Source: Bacillus pseudomycoides (GTDB lineage Bacteria; Bacillota; Bacilli; Bacillales; Bacillaceae_G). Taken from it: 50,845 nucleotides of DNA. The position numbers were made by a program, and so were the translations under genes. Below the pieces are notes generated by a model. That model did no database searches and had not been told where the DNA came from. It was given only the letters and a program-made list of their open reading frames with translations. Position 1 is the first letter of the stretch. Every line of letters starts with the position of its first letter. Positions 8,835 to 16,216 of the stretch are shown here, piece by piece. The DNA lies in NCBI RefSeq assembly GCF_002582035.1, contig NZ_NUQE01000021.1, forward strand, positions 1 to 50,845. Direction: 5' to 3'.

Positions 8835-9410
8835 ATGGGCTTTTTCAGTAGATTTTTCAAAAAAGTGGAACAAGTAAACAATAGAGAGGTAACCCTCAAT
8901 GAATTAAATGAAGAATTATATGTTGAATCTCCAATAGAAGAAGCAAATAGCTTTTGGGTATCAATGGCACAAAATTTAATTGTCAATACTGTAAAAGCCG
9001 CTGACAATAATGTGGAACGCGCTTTTATTTTGGTAAATTTTAAAAAAGGAGAGGCTTCTTTTGATATTTTTTATCAAATTAACGGGCAATTGTATTTTTG
9101 GAATCAGCTAGAAAATCAGATGATTAAAAATAGAATTAAGAATGAGTTGTTACCACAAGCTTCGGAAGTTTCAGATGCAGTAAACCAGCAATTTCATGAA
9201 GCGGACCATCCCACAATCTCGTTTGCAGAACTGCAATTTGAATGGGAAACAAAGGCCTGGTTTTCACACATCATTTGGGAAGACGACCCCGCCTCACAAT
9301 TACCAAAAGCTCAAATATTAAACGAATGGTTCAGCCTAATTAAAAAGGAAACTCAGAATAAACCACTTGATAGTGATACAAAATTTTCTTGGTATCCATC
9401 AATCCCTTAA
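8835..9410 (+). CDS. Unrecognised 191-residue soluble protein
   Basis: The start ATG 8835 is preceded by GTGGAGGGG. The N-terminus MGFFSRFFKKVEQ is amphipathic and could be a membrane-surface helix. The body is acidic and Trp-rich (FWVSMAQNL, LYFWNQLENQ, WETKAWFSHIIWEDD). It has no signal peptide or known catalytic motif. The composition resembles small cytosolic immunity proteins, but no toxin gene is adjacent, so this is only a guess. A terminator follows at 9445. Confidence 0.65.
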   Translation: MGFFSRFFKKVEQVNNREVTLNELNEELYVESPIEEANSFWVSMAQNLIVNTVKAADNNVERAFILVNFKKGEASFDIFYQINGQLYFWNQLENQMIKNRIKNELLPQASEVSDAVNQQFHEADHPTISFAELQFEWETKAWFSHIIWEDDPASQLPKAQILNEWFSLIKKETQNKPLDSDTKFSWYPSIP

Positions 9411-9444
9411 AGTTGATGAGCTTGGGTGCTACCTAAACGTCAAG

Positions 9445-9489
9445 TAACTCCAAAATGTACGACAAAAGTTAATTTTGGAGTTATTTTTT
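9445..9489 (+). terminator. Rho-independent terminator
   Basis: TAACTCCAAAAT pairs with ATTTTGGAGTTA over a 15-nt loop, followed by TTTTTTG. Confidence 0.75.
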
Positions 9490-9551
9490 GTTTATGTTTC
9501 AGATAAAATGACAAAATTAAACAAAAATCTCGTATAAAGGTGGGGAAAAAG

Positions 9552-10295
9552 ATGAATATTTCTAAACAATTCATTAAACCGTTTCCTGCATATGAAGAAG
9601 TATTTTATGATAATTTGGAACAGCATAAAAAACACTTTTTACCCATTTGCTCCATAAACTTACAATACATTGAACCTGAATGGGACGAATGGTTACATAT
9701 TGTGTCAGCAAAGGAAATTCACGACGGGTGCGTTGGCGATTTTACCCAACCGTTTCACACGAATTTTACGAAAGAAGATACGTTAGGCTTTGATGTCGTT
9801 GACGGAAAGTATAAATTTGAAGCAGATTGGAATTACTTTGAAATTGAGCAGAATCCTTCCGACATTGTAGAGAAAGCCTATGTGCGTAATGAAAAAGACT
9901 ATCAAATCCGTAAAGAATTTTTCCAACGTAATCAGAAAATTTATCCTTATTCTAGCTTTGGAAAAGAATTTACATCCGTAGAAGCATTAGAGCAAGAGTT
10001 TGTCGAAAAGCAAACAAATGGCTGGGGATTAGATTATCCCGAGGTAAATGGAATTCTGGATGATATACGTTTTATGACAGAAGAAGGGCAAGAATTATTG
10101 GAAGACTGCGTTAGCGAAGACGAAATTTTTGACTATACCAATCTACTGTATGTGCCAAAAGATGAAGATGGCCATCCATTTACATATGTTGGATTTGCTA
10201 CAGGCTATTATTTTCAAGCTTATGGTGCGAATCATATATACCTATTTTTCAATAAAAAATTAAGAAAAGCAGTAATTTGTTTTGAGTATACATAA
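9552..10295 (+). CDS. Unrecognised 247-residue acidic protein
   Basis: Start ATG 9552 (MNISKQFIKPFPAYEE) is chosen because AAAGGTGGGG ends 6 nt upstream; an in-frame GTG at 9540 falls inside that site. It is a soluble, acidic and aromatic protein without signal peptide, with no motif I can name. Asp/Glu/Trp/Tyr-rich segments such as WDEWLHIVSAKEIHDG and GHPFTYVGFATGYYFQAYGANHIYLFFNKK look like a compact globular fold. Like the preceding gene it may be an orphan immunity-type protein, without direct evidence. Confidence 0.65.
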   Translation: MNISKQFIKPFPAYEEVFYDNLEQHKKHFLPICSINLQYIEPEWDEWLHIVSAKEIHDGCVGDFTQPFHTNFTKEDTLGFDVVDGKYKFEADWNYFEIEQNPSDIVEKAYVRNEKDYQIRKEFFQRNQKIYPYSSFGKEFTSVEALEQEFVEKQTNGWGLDYPEVNGILDDIRFMTEEGQELLEDCVSEDEIFDYTNLLYVPKDEDGHPFTYVGFATGYYFQAYGANHIYLFFNKKLRKAVICFEYT

Positions 10296-10540
10296 GGTAC
10301 AAGAAGCAGGAGAGACGAGAAAAGGTTGTCGGCAAGCATTTGATAGTTAAGTAGGCAATATGCACGATTCTGGAACAACACATTAAAGGGATTAAAAACA
10401 ACTTACAGATCCTGATTCTACAGAAAATAAATCCATTAAAAAAAGTCTAATCAAAATGGATTTGTTACTTTTTAAATGAACATTTAGTTTTATAAAAAAG
10501 TTTAATCAAAACATATTTATAATTCTTTAATTGAAAATAT

Positions 10541-10606
10541 AAAGCATCGCAACTTTATTCAAAACTTCGCGTCTTTCTTATAAACATCGTGACTTTATTT
10601 CAAATC
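10541..10606 (-). repeat. Dispersed repeat, tandem ~25-bp units (copy 1)
   Basis: Units with the core CATCG(C/T)(A/G)ACTTTATT: AAAGCATCGCAACTTTATTC, then CTTCGCGTCTTTCTTAT, then AAACATCGTGACTTTATTTC. The 26 bases 10579-10604 are an exact inverted copy of 42084-42109. Related arrays occur at 28311-28364 and 29067-29132. The surrounding gap 10296-10947 contains no supported gene. Confidence 0.55.
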
Positions 10607-10740
10607 CATACAAACAACTATTTTATTTTTTTAATAGCTTTATTATTTAAACAGTAAGTGTTTTAATAGATAAAAAACAGCTGTTTTCAGCACAAAAATA
10701 GTGCTATTTCTAGGAGGGATTTTTCACTTCCCCTTAGGCT

Positions 10741-10810
10741 AGCGCTACACTACATTCGTTAAGCTTTTGGTGCAATCTTTAACAAAACTTTTTAAATGTA
10801 GTGTAGTGCT
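10741..10810. repeat. 16-bp inverted repeat pair in the gap before the MarR gene
   Basis: AGCGCTACACTACATT (10741-10756) faces AATGTAGTGTAGTGCT (10795-10810), with one G-T wobble and a 38-nt loop. A smaller hairpin AGCAC-N7-GTGCT lies just before at 10689-10705. A run of T with GTGGGGGTTTTTT follows near 10870. This could be a miniature mobile element or a structured transcript end. Confidence 0.45.
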
Positions 10811-10947
10811 TTGAGAAAAAAGAAAAATCTTTAAACAAAAGAAATCCCTGCTTTCGAAACAAATAGTGGGGGTTTTTTGCATTTTAACGGACTTAGGAAA
10901 GCGAATTAAAACACGTTGTTTATTCAGGAAAAGTTACTTTAAGTAAA

Positions 10948-11014
10948 ATTAGTCACCATGTTGACATGTTTTTGTGAGATGTGGTATTTTATATTTGTAA
11001 ACATGGTGACTAAT
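10948..11014 (+). promoter_or_regulatory. MarR-gene promoter with two operators
   Basis: TTGACA (10961-10966) and TATTTT (10985-10990, 18-bp spacing, preceded by TG) form a vegetative promoter. Two related dyads flank it: GTCACCATGTTGAC (10952-10965) overlaps the -35, and GTAAACATGGTGAC (10997-11010) lies downstream of the -10. The outer sequences form an exact 15-bp inverted repeat (10948-10962 against 11000-11014). This arrangement is typical of MarR autorepression. Confidence 0.65.
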
Positions 11015-11031
11015 ATAAAGGAGAGCTAGAT

Positions 11032-11610
11032 ATGGATATCAATCTTTTAATGAAAGAACTGCATTTTATGCAGCAAAGTTATGCAACTTTGTTTTCGGTT
11101 GTCAATAAGGTTCAAACTCGGGGAGACGAATATATGGAGATATTAACTGCCCGACAACACATGGCTCTGATTGCTATTGCACATTTGCCAATCGAAAGTA
11201 CGACACTTATTAATATTGCTAAAAAGTTAGGTACAACAAAGCAGACCGCTAACAAGTTGATTACAGGTCTTGTGAAAAAAGGTTATGTTAAAACTGTGCC
11301 GAGTAAAATAGATAAACGTTCTATCAATATTGAGATTACCCCTGAAGGAAAAAAAGCGTTAATTACTTGTTCAGAAAAGTCTACATACTTTTTAGCAGAT
11401 ATGTTTCACGATTTCACAACTGACGAAATTGAAACATTTTGGAGGTTATTACAAAAGCTCTATCGCTTCGACGGCGAAGAACAAGACGGTTTTGAAGAAA
11501 ATGCAAATTTCGAAGTTGATGAGCAGGCGCAATTAAACCCAGATAGTTATCAGGAAAAAATCTTGGCTGAGTTTTCAAAACGCCGAAATGGGGGTGCGAA
11601 TTGTGAATGA
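11032..11610 (+). CDS. MarR family transcriptional regulator
   Basis: 192 residues. ATG 11032 follows AAAGGAGAG. The winged-helix region is clear: LTARQHMALIAIAHL, TLINIAKKLGTTKQTANKLITGLVKKGYV (recognition helix) and the wing PSKIDKRSINIEITPEGKKAL. A longer-than-usual acidic tail (DGEEQDGFEENANFEVDEQAQ) follows. The paired operators over its promoter argue for autoregulation. The downstream small membrane protein overlaps its 3' end, so they are cotranscribed and the membrane protein is a candidate target. The inducing ligand is unknown. Confidence 0.9.
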   Translation: MDINLLMKELHFMQQSYATLFSVVNKVQTRGDEYMEILTARQHMALIAIAHLPIESTTLINIAKKLGTTKQTANKLITGLVKKGYVKTVPSKIDKRSINIEITPEGKKALITCSEKSTYFLADMFHDFTTDEIETFWRLLQKLYRFDGEEQDGFEENANFEVDEQAQLNPDSYQEKILAEFSKRRNGGANCE

Positions 11611-11899
11611 AGCTTATATTAGTAATATGCTTCGTCAGAAAGCAAAAGATATTGAGAATAAGATTAAAGAAAAAGCCTATTATGTTAAGAATAGGGCCCG
11701 GAAATCTATTTCTCAGGTCAACCATAAATTTCACCGTAATAAGAAACTAAACCGGGTTGGAAATTGTGTATCAATTGCCATTGCGCTACTCATCATAGTC
11801 ACTTCTTGGTTAACCGCAACAAATTGGCTATTTTGGATAGGTGTAGTAAGCATTGTAAGTAATGCTTTATTGCTCATTATTAACCTTATCAAAAAATGA
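11603..11899 (+). CDS. Small two-helix membrane protein in the MarR operon
   Basis: 98 residues if started at GTG 11603 (VNEAYISNMLRQKAK), favoured because GGGGGTG lies 6 nt upstream; an ATG at 11588 without a site is the alternative. A charged amphipathic N-terminal half (KAKDIENKIKEKAYYVKNRARKSI) is followed by two hydrophobic segments, CVSIAIALLIIVTSWL and FWIGVVSIVSNALLLIINLI. It overlaps the MarR gene by 8 nt. Family not recognised. A role in envelope stress or drug response is suggested only by its regulator. Confidence 0.65.
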   Translation: MNEAYISNMLRQKAKDIENKIKEKAYYVKNRARKSISQVNHKFHRNKKLNRVGNCVSIAIALLIIVTSWLTATNWLFWIGVVSIVSNALLLIINLIKK

Positions 11900-12108
11900 T
11901 TTAAGAAAGGTCACTTTAAAAGACCTCAATGGATCAGGATATTTAATTGAAGATTATGTGCCGATTGCGTCGAAAGTAAAAACGTATTCTGCTTCTCTTC
12001 AATAATAATTACACATGTTCAAATGAGGAGTTAGAAGATAACAGTCAGCTATACATATGAGCAGTCGCTGACAAATATAAAGGGGATTTGACTGAAATTC
12101 TAGAAGAT

Positions 12109-12142
12109 AAAAGGATATCGACATTTGTTGATATCCTTTTTT
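12109..12142 (+). terminator. Rho-independent terminator of the MarR operon
   Basis: AAAAGGATATC-N10-GATATCCTTTT, then TTTA. The stretch 11900-12108 holds a short reading frame resembling a protein tail (KVTLKDLNGSGYLIEDYVP) without a start, perhaps a gene remnant. Confidence 0.7.
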
Positions 12143-12177
12143 ATATTACTGAATTGGAAAAATATCGGATAAATGTA

Positions 12178-12214
12178 TTGACAAAAAACACCTATGTAAC
12201 TAATATAGTTACAT
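12178..12214 (+). promoter_or_regulatory. Promoter with palindromic operator for the efflux gene
   Basis: TTGACA (12178-12183), 17-bp spacing, TAATAT (12201-12206). A perfect dyad ATGTAACTA-N3-TAGTTACAT (12194-12214) covers the -10. A TetR- or MarR-type repressor is expected. The motif differs in length from the operators of the upstream MarR gene, so the repressor is probably encoded elsewhere. Confidence 0.65.
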
Positions 12215-12271
12215 CTTGTTTGTTACTCTATACTATGATTTATTGAAACAATTAAAAAGGGTATAAGTAAC

Positions 12272-12328
12272 TTGAAGTATAAAGTGAAACTTCTATCTAA
12301 TAGAGGTTTTCTTCATCCCGCTTGTTAG
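12272..12328 (+). CDS. Possible 18-residue leader peptide
   Basis: TTG 12272 with AAAGGG about 11 nt upstream opens MKYKVKLLSNRGFLHPAC and stops 29 nt before the efflux gene start. Inside it, AAACTTCTA-tcta-ATAGAGGTTT can fold into a 9-bp stem. This layout (promoter, 150-nt leader, short peptide, hairpin, resistance gene) is typical of drug-induced translational attenuation. The weak spacing of its ribosome site keeps confidence low. Confidence 0.35.
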   Translation: MKYKVKLLSNRGFLHPAC

Positions 12329-12356
12329 TAGGAAGATAAAAAAGGGGGTTATATGA

Positions 12357-13571
12357 TTGCAAACAGAATTACAAATGAAAGTACAAGTCGCAAAAGATAG
12401 GCGAATCATTTTAGCGATCATTCTCGGAAGTTTATCTGCGATTGGGCCACTTTCTATTGATATGTATCTTCCGGCTTTTCCAGCTTTAACAAACGATTTG
12501 CATACAACAAGCGCACTTACGCAGTTAAGTTTAACGGCATGCTTATTAGGAATTGCGTTAGGCCAATTGTGGGTCGGTGCATGGAGTGACCGTCAAGGGA
12601 GGAAAAAACCGATTGTAATTGGTCTTGTTATTTATGCAGCAGCTTCCTTCTTATGTGCATTCACACCTTCTGTATGGTTGCTCATTGTATTGCGCTTTAT
12701 TCAAGGGGCAGCCGGTTCAGCTGGAATTGTACTGTCGCGTGCTATTGTTAGAGATTTATATACGGGATCTGAACTTACGAAATTCTTTTCTGCTTTAATG
12801 CTAGTAAACGGTGCGGCACCAATTTTTGCGCCTATTATGGGCGGACAAATTTTAAACTTTGCTTCTTGGCACTGGGTGTTTATTGTATTAGGTGTATTAA
12901 GTGGACTTATGTTATTAAGTGTTATTTTTATCTTGCCAGAAACGTTACATGAAGAGAAAAGAACAGCAGGTGGATGGGGAGAGAGTTTATCCCATTACAA
13001 ACGTTTATTACAAGATCGAGTATTCATGGGATATGCACTTTCGCAAGGGTTTATCACAGCGGCAATGTTTGCTTATATTTCAGGATCACCATTTGTTATT
13101 CAAAATATTTTTGGCGCTTCGCCGCAATTATATAGTTTGTTTTTTGCGATTAACGGTTTTGGGATTATTATTGCAACTCAAGTTACAGGGCGCTTGGCAG
13201 GGCAGATTAAAGAGCGCACTATATTAGTAGCTGGACTTCTCTTTGCGTTGCTAGGAGGAATTACTCTTCTTCTTATTATTTTGCTGGCACCTTCTTTAAT
13301 AGGAGTGTTAATTTGTTTCTTTATTATTGTGTCTAGCGTAGGGATTGTTGGAACAACTGGATTTACGTTAGCGATGCAAAATCAGCAGAAATCAGCAGGA
13401 AGCGCCGCGGCTTTATTAGGACTTTTACCTTTTATATCCGGCGCTGTAGTAGCACCTTTAGTTGGTATTCAAGGAGAACAGACAGCTGTACCGATGGGAA
13501 TTACAATTGTTTGTTGTCATATCGGTGCGATGCTTAGCTTTATTCTTTTGACAAAACGAACAAATAATTAA
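12357..13571 (+). CDS. Bcr/CflA-family MFS multidrug efflux transporter
   Basis: 404 residues with about 12 membrane segments. Start TTG 12357 follows GGGGG with 8-nt spacing; the next in-frame ATG is 12375. Family marks: LGSLSAIGPLSIDMYLPAFPALTNDL at the N-terminus, the loop GQLWVGAWSDRQGRKKPIVIG (MFS motif A), and RFIQGAAGSAGIVLSRAIVRDLY, characteristic of Bcr/CflA drug:H+ antiporters, which export chloramphenicol, bicyclomycin and similar compounds. It has its own promoter and operator and a possible attenuating leader, so it is likely induced by its substrate. The specific drug cannot be inferred. Confidence 0.9.
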   Translation: MQTELQMKVQVAKDRRIILAIILGSLSAIGPLSIDMYLPAFPALTNDLHTTSALTQLSLTACLLGIALGQLWVGAWSDRQGRKKPIVIGLVIYAAASFLCAFTPSVWLLIVLRFIQGAAGSAGIVLSRAIVRDLYTGSELTKFFSALMLVNGAAPIFAPIMGGQILNFASWHWVFIVLGVLSGLMLLSVIFILPETLHEEKRTAGGWGESLSHYKRLLQDRVFMGYALSQGFITAAMFAYISGSPFVIQNIFGASPQLYSLFFAINGFGIIIATQVTGRLAGQIKERTILVAGLLFALLGGITLLLIILLAPSLIGVLICFFIIVSSVGIVGTTGFTLAMQNQQKSAGSAAALLGLLPFISGAVVAPLVGIQGEQTAVPMGITIVCCHIGAMLSFILLTKRTNN

Positions 13572-13619
13572 AGATTTCATTTCGATATTATTATGCATCG
13601 TAATGTTTACGTTATAAAG

Positions 13620-13645
13620 CAACACAGTTTCTGTGTTGTTTTTGT
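13620..13645 (+). terminator. Rho-independent terminator
   Basis: CAACACAG-ttt-CTGTGTTG followed by TTTTTG, 50 nt after the efflux gene. Confidence 0.75.
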
Positions 13646-13773
13646 TTTAATGCTAAGGTAAGAACATAGATAAATAGCAGCTAATTCCCTTCTCATGAGA
13701 ACTAAGGTAAAATATAAGAAGGATGATTTTATACAGAATCCTCTTTTATACATAGATAGAGGTGAAAAAGAGG

Positions 13774-14472
13774 ATGCTGCAAGAGATGGCACTTCGTATA
13801 TTTGTAGCTATATTAGCAGGGGCACTTATTGGAACAGAACGACAGTGGCTTCATCGTATGGCAGGGTTAAGAACGAATGCTTTGGTTTCATTAGGAGCAT
13901 GTTTGTTTGTTCTATTGTCAGGTATTGTGACGGGGGAATCTAGTCCAACACGGATTGCAGCCCAAGTTGTTAGTGGAATAGGTTTTTTAGGCGGGGGCGT
14001 CATTATTCGGGATGGCTTTAGCATACGTGGTTTGAATACTGCTGCAACATTATGGTGTTCTGCAGCTGTTGGGACTCTTGTCGGAGCAGGTTTTCTAAAA
14101 GCAGCTATACTAGGAGCGTTTGGAGTTTTATTAGCTAATATTTTCCTTCGTCCAGTTGCATTATTTATGAATAAAAAATCAACTGATCAAATGCCAGAGA
14201 AAATGAATTATGCGATATCGGCAACGTGCTCTAATAAAGACGAAGTCCATATTAGGTTGTTACTAATGCAAATGCTAAATACAGAAGGAATTGAGCTAAG
14301 AGAACTATATAGTGAAGAAATTGAAGAAGGTAAAAAAATTATGATTCGAGCAGTTTTACATTGTGATGCTCAAAAAACAGCTTTGATTGAAAAAGTAGTG
14401 AATGGTCTTCGGTTAGAAGCGGGCGTTACAGCTACTGGATGGAAATCTATTTCTGTACAAGAGGTTGACTAA
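13774..14472 (+). CDS. MgtC/SapB family membrane protein
   Basis: 232 residues. Start ATG 13774 is chosen because GAGGTG (13759-13764) sits at normal spacing; the in-frame GTG 13762 is inside that site. The N-terminal half has four to five helices with the MgtC signature: IFVAILAGALIGTERQW, AGLRTNALVSLGACLFVLLS, RIAAQVVSGIGFLGGGVIIRDG, GLNTAATLWCSAAVGTLVG. The C-terminal half (from about residue 140) is a soluble ACT-like domain. Homologues are tied to survival in low magnesium and regulate F-type ATPase in other bacteria. It stands alone between two terminators. Confidence 0.9.
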   Translation: MLQEMALRIFVAILAGALIGTERQWLHRMAGLRTNALVSLGACLFVLLSGIVTGESSPTRIAAQVVSGIGFLGGGVIIRDGFSIRGLNTAATLWCSAAVGTLVGAGFLKAAILGAFGVLLANIFLRPVALFMNKKSTDQMPEKMNYAISATCSNKDEVHIRLLLMQMLNTEGIELRELYSEEIEEGKKIMIRAVLHCDAQKTALIEKVVNGLRLEAGVTATGWKSISVQEVD

Positions 14473-14556
14473 ATAGATTTTTTTATAAAATGAAAATAAT
14501 AAATTTGGTACATGTCAAAGGTCAAATATTTAAAATGGAAACGCCATCATGAAAGG

Positions 14557-14592
14557 ATGAATCAACATATGCATTGTGTTGATTCATTTTTT
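14557..14592 (+). terminator. Rho-independent terminator
   Basis: ATGAATCAACA-N9-TGTTGATTCAT then TTTTTT, after the MgtC-like gene. Confidence 0.75.
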
Positions 14593-14677
14593 ATGTGAAC
14601 TTCATTTGAAATATTTAGATTATTCTGTATAATGTAAAACAAAACTTTTTAAATCCTACAGTGAGGCGGTCAAAAAT

Positions 14678-15937
14678 ATGAAGAATGTGAAAGAAATGAT
14701 CAAAATTGAAGATATTCTCGTTGCGTATAATACGTTAAAAGATGTGATTCGAAATACATCTTTAGAGCGAGATCCGATTTTATCAGAGAAATATCAATGT
14801 AACGTCTATTTAAAAAGAGAGGACTTACAAGTTGTTCGTTCTTTTAAAATACGCGGTGCTTATAACTGTATTAGCAATTTACCGATGGAAGAGTTGAAAA
14901 AAGGTGTTGTATGCGCTAGTGCTGGTAACCATGCACAAGGTGTAGCTTATACGTGTCATAAATTACAAATTCCAGCAAAGATTTTTATGCCAAATACAAC
15001 ACCAAGTCAAAAAGTATCACAAGTTCGTTTTTTTGGAGGAGATTACGTAGAGGTAATGCTGCAAGGAGATACATTTGATAGTTCTTATGGGGAAGCTGTG
15101 AAATATTGTGAAGAGCAGGGATTAACATTTATTCATCCATTTGATGATCCACATGTGATTGCAGGACAAGGGACGATTGGTGTAGAAATTTTACATGATA
15201 CGGATTGTACGATTGATTACATGTTTATGGGAATTGGCGGAGGAGGCTTAGCAGCTGGAGTTGGAACATACATAAAAGGGGTTAGTCCTTTAACGAAAAT
15301 TATTGGAGTTGAACCAGAAGGTGCTGCTTCGATGAAAGAGGCGTTTGCACAAGGAGAGGTTGTTAAACTTCCGCATATTGATTCGTTTGTGGATGGAACA
15401 GCGGTCAAACAAGTTGGTTATCTTACATATGAAGTTTGTAAACGTGTACTAGATGATATTGTCGCTGTACCAGAGGGGAAAGTGTGTACGACATTACTTG
15501 AACTTTATAATAAAAATGCGATTGTTGCAGAACCGTCTGGTGCCCTGCCAATTGCAGCGCTTGATTTATATAAAGATGAAATTCGTGGAAAGACGGTTGT
15601 TTGTATCGTCAGCGGCGGCAATAACGATATTGATCGGATGCAGGAAACGAAAGAGAGATCGTTAATTTATGAAGGACTGAAGCATTATTTTATTATTAAT
15701 TTTCCGCAGCGTCCCCGTGCTTTGCGTGAGTTTTTAGATAACGTTCTCGGGCCTAATGATGACATCACTCGTTTTGAGTACACGAAAAAGAACAATAAAG
15801 ATAATGGTCCGGCTCTTGTTGGAATTGAACTTCAGCGAAAAGAAGATTATGAGCCTCTTATTAGACGAATGGAGGAACAGGACGTACGTTATATGGAAAT
15901 CAATCACAATCCAACATTATTCAATTTATTGATCTAA
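14678..15937 (+). CDS. ilvA: Threonine dehydratase (threonine ammonia-lyase), biosynthetic type
   Basis: 419 residues, the usual length for Bacillus IlvA. It converts L-threonine to 2-oxobutanoate and ammonia, the first step to isoleucine. The pyridoxal-phosphate lysine is in SFKIRGAYN (K57). SAGNHAQGVAY and the glycine loop GIGGGGLAAGVG bind substrate and cofactor phosphate, and VSGGNNDIDR ends the catalytic domain. The last 90 residues (FPQRPRALREFLDNVLGPNDDITRFEYTKK) form the shortened ACT-like regulatory domain. No T-box or leader peptide is seen in the 200-nt upstream region. The following small gene starts 15 nt later and is probably cotranscribed. Confidence 0.92.
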   Translation: MKNVKEMIKIEDILVAYNTLKDVIRNTSLERDPILSEKYQCNVYLKREDLQVVRSFKIRGAYNCISNLPMEELKKGVVCASAGNHAQGVAYTCHKLQIPAKIFMPNTTPSQKVSQVRFFGGDYVEVMLQGDTFDSSYGEAVKYCEEQGLTFIHPFDDPHVIAGQGTIGVEILHDTDCTIDYMFMGIGGGGLAAGVGTYIKGVSPLTKIIGVEPEGAASMKEAFAQGEVVKLPHIDSFVDGTAVKQVGYLTYEVCKRVLDDIVAVPEGKVCTTLLELYNKNAIVAEPSGALPIAALDLYKDEIRGKTVVCIVSGGNNDIDRMQETKERSLIYEGLKHYFIINFPQRPRALREFLDNVLGPNDDITRFEYTKKNNKDNGPALVGIELQRKEDYEPLIRRMEEQDVRYMEINHNPTLFNLLI

Positions 15938-15951
15938 AAGGGGTATTGAAA

Positions 15952-16179
15952 ATGAATTTAGAAAAAAAGAAGTCAGGTGAAGAAGAAATAGCAGAACTGA
16001 AAGAACTTGTAAAAGAATTGCACGGTTCCATCCATCAACTGCAAGCAGAAGTGCAGCAACTACGGCACGAAAGACCTATTGTTCAAATGAAGAAGGGGAT
16101 GGAATGGACACCAGCGATGATCGGTCAAGTTGGAGGTATAATTTTAGGAGCTCTTGCAATTATAGGTATCTTTTGGTGA
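15952..16179 (+). CDS. Small coiled-coil protein with C-terminal membrane anchor
   Basis: 75 residues. ATG 15952 is preferred over TTG 15946 because AAAAGGGG ends 8 nt before it. Residues about 8-45 are a charged coiled coil (EEEIAELKELVKELHGSIHQLQAEVQQLRHE). Residues about 57-75 form one membrane segment, IGQVGGIILGALAIIGIFW, ending at the C-terminus, so it is tail-anchored. Placed directly after ilvA and before a strong terminator. Function unknown. Confidence 0.75.
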   Translation: MNLEKKKSGEEEIAELKELVKELHGSIHQLQAEVQQLRHERPIVQMKKGMEWTPAMIGQVGGIILGALAIIGIFW

Positions 16180-16182
16180 AAA

Positions 16183-16216
16183 AGAAAGGTTTGCAGCTTA
16201 TGCTGCAAACCTTTCT
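16183..16216. terminator. Bidirectional terminator
   Basis: AGAAAGGTTTGCAGC-ttat-GCTGCAAACCTTTCT is a perfect 15-bp stem between convergent genes. On the minus strand it is followed by TTTTTC, and the stop codon of the minus-strand permease gene touches the stem. Confidence 0.85.

Noticed and set aside
10541-10606. CRISPR array
   Set aside because: Units are degenerate, directly adjacent with no unique spacers, and no cas genes are present.
14473-14677. T-box or attenuator before ilvA
   Set aside because: Only the terminator of the previous gene is visible; no T-box core (AGGGTGGAACCGCG-like) or Ile/Leu/Val-rich leader peptide.
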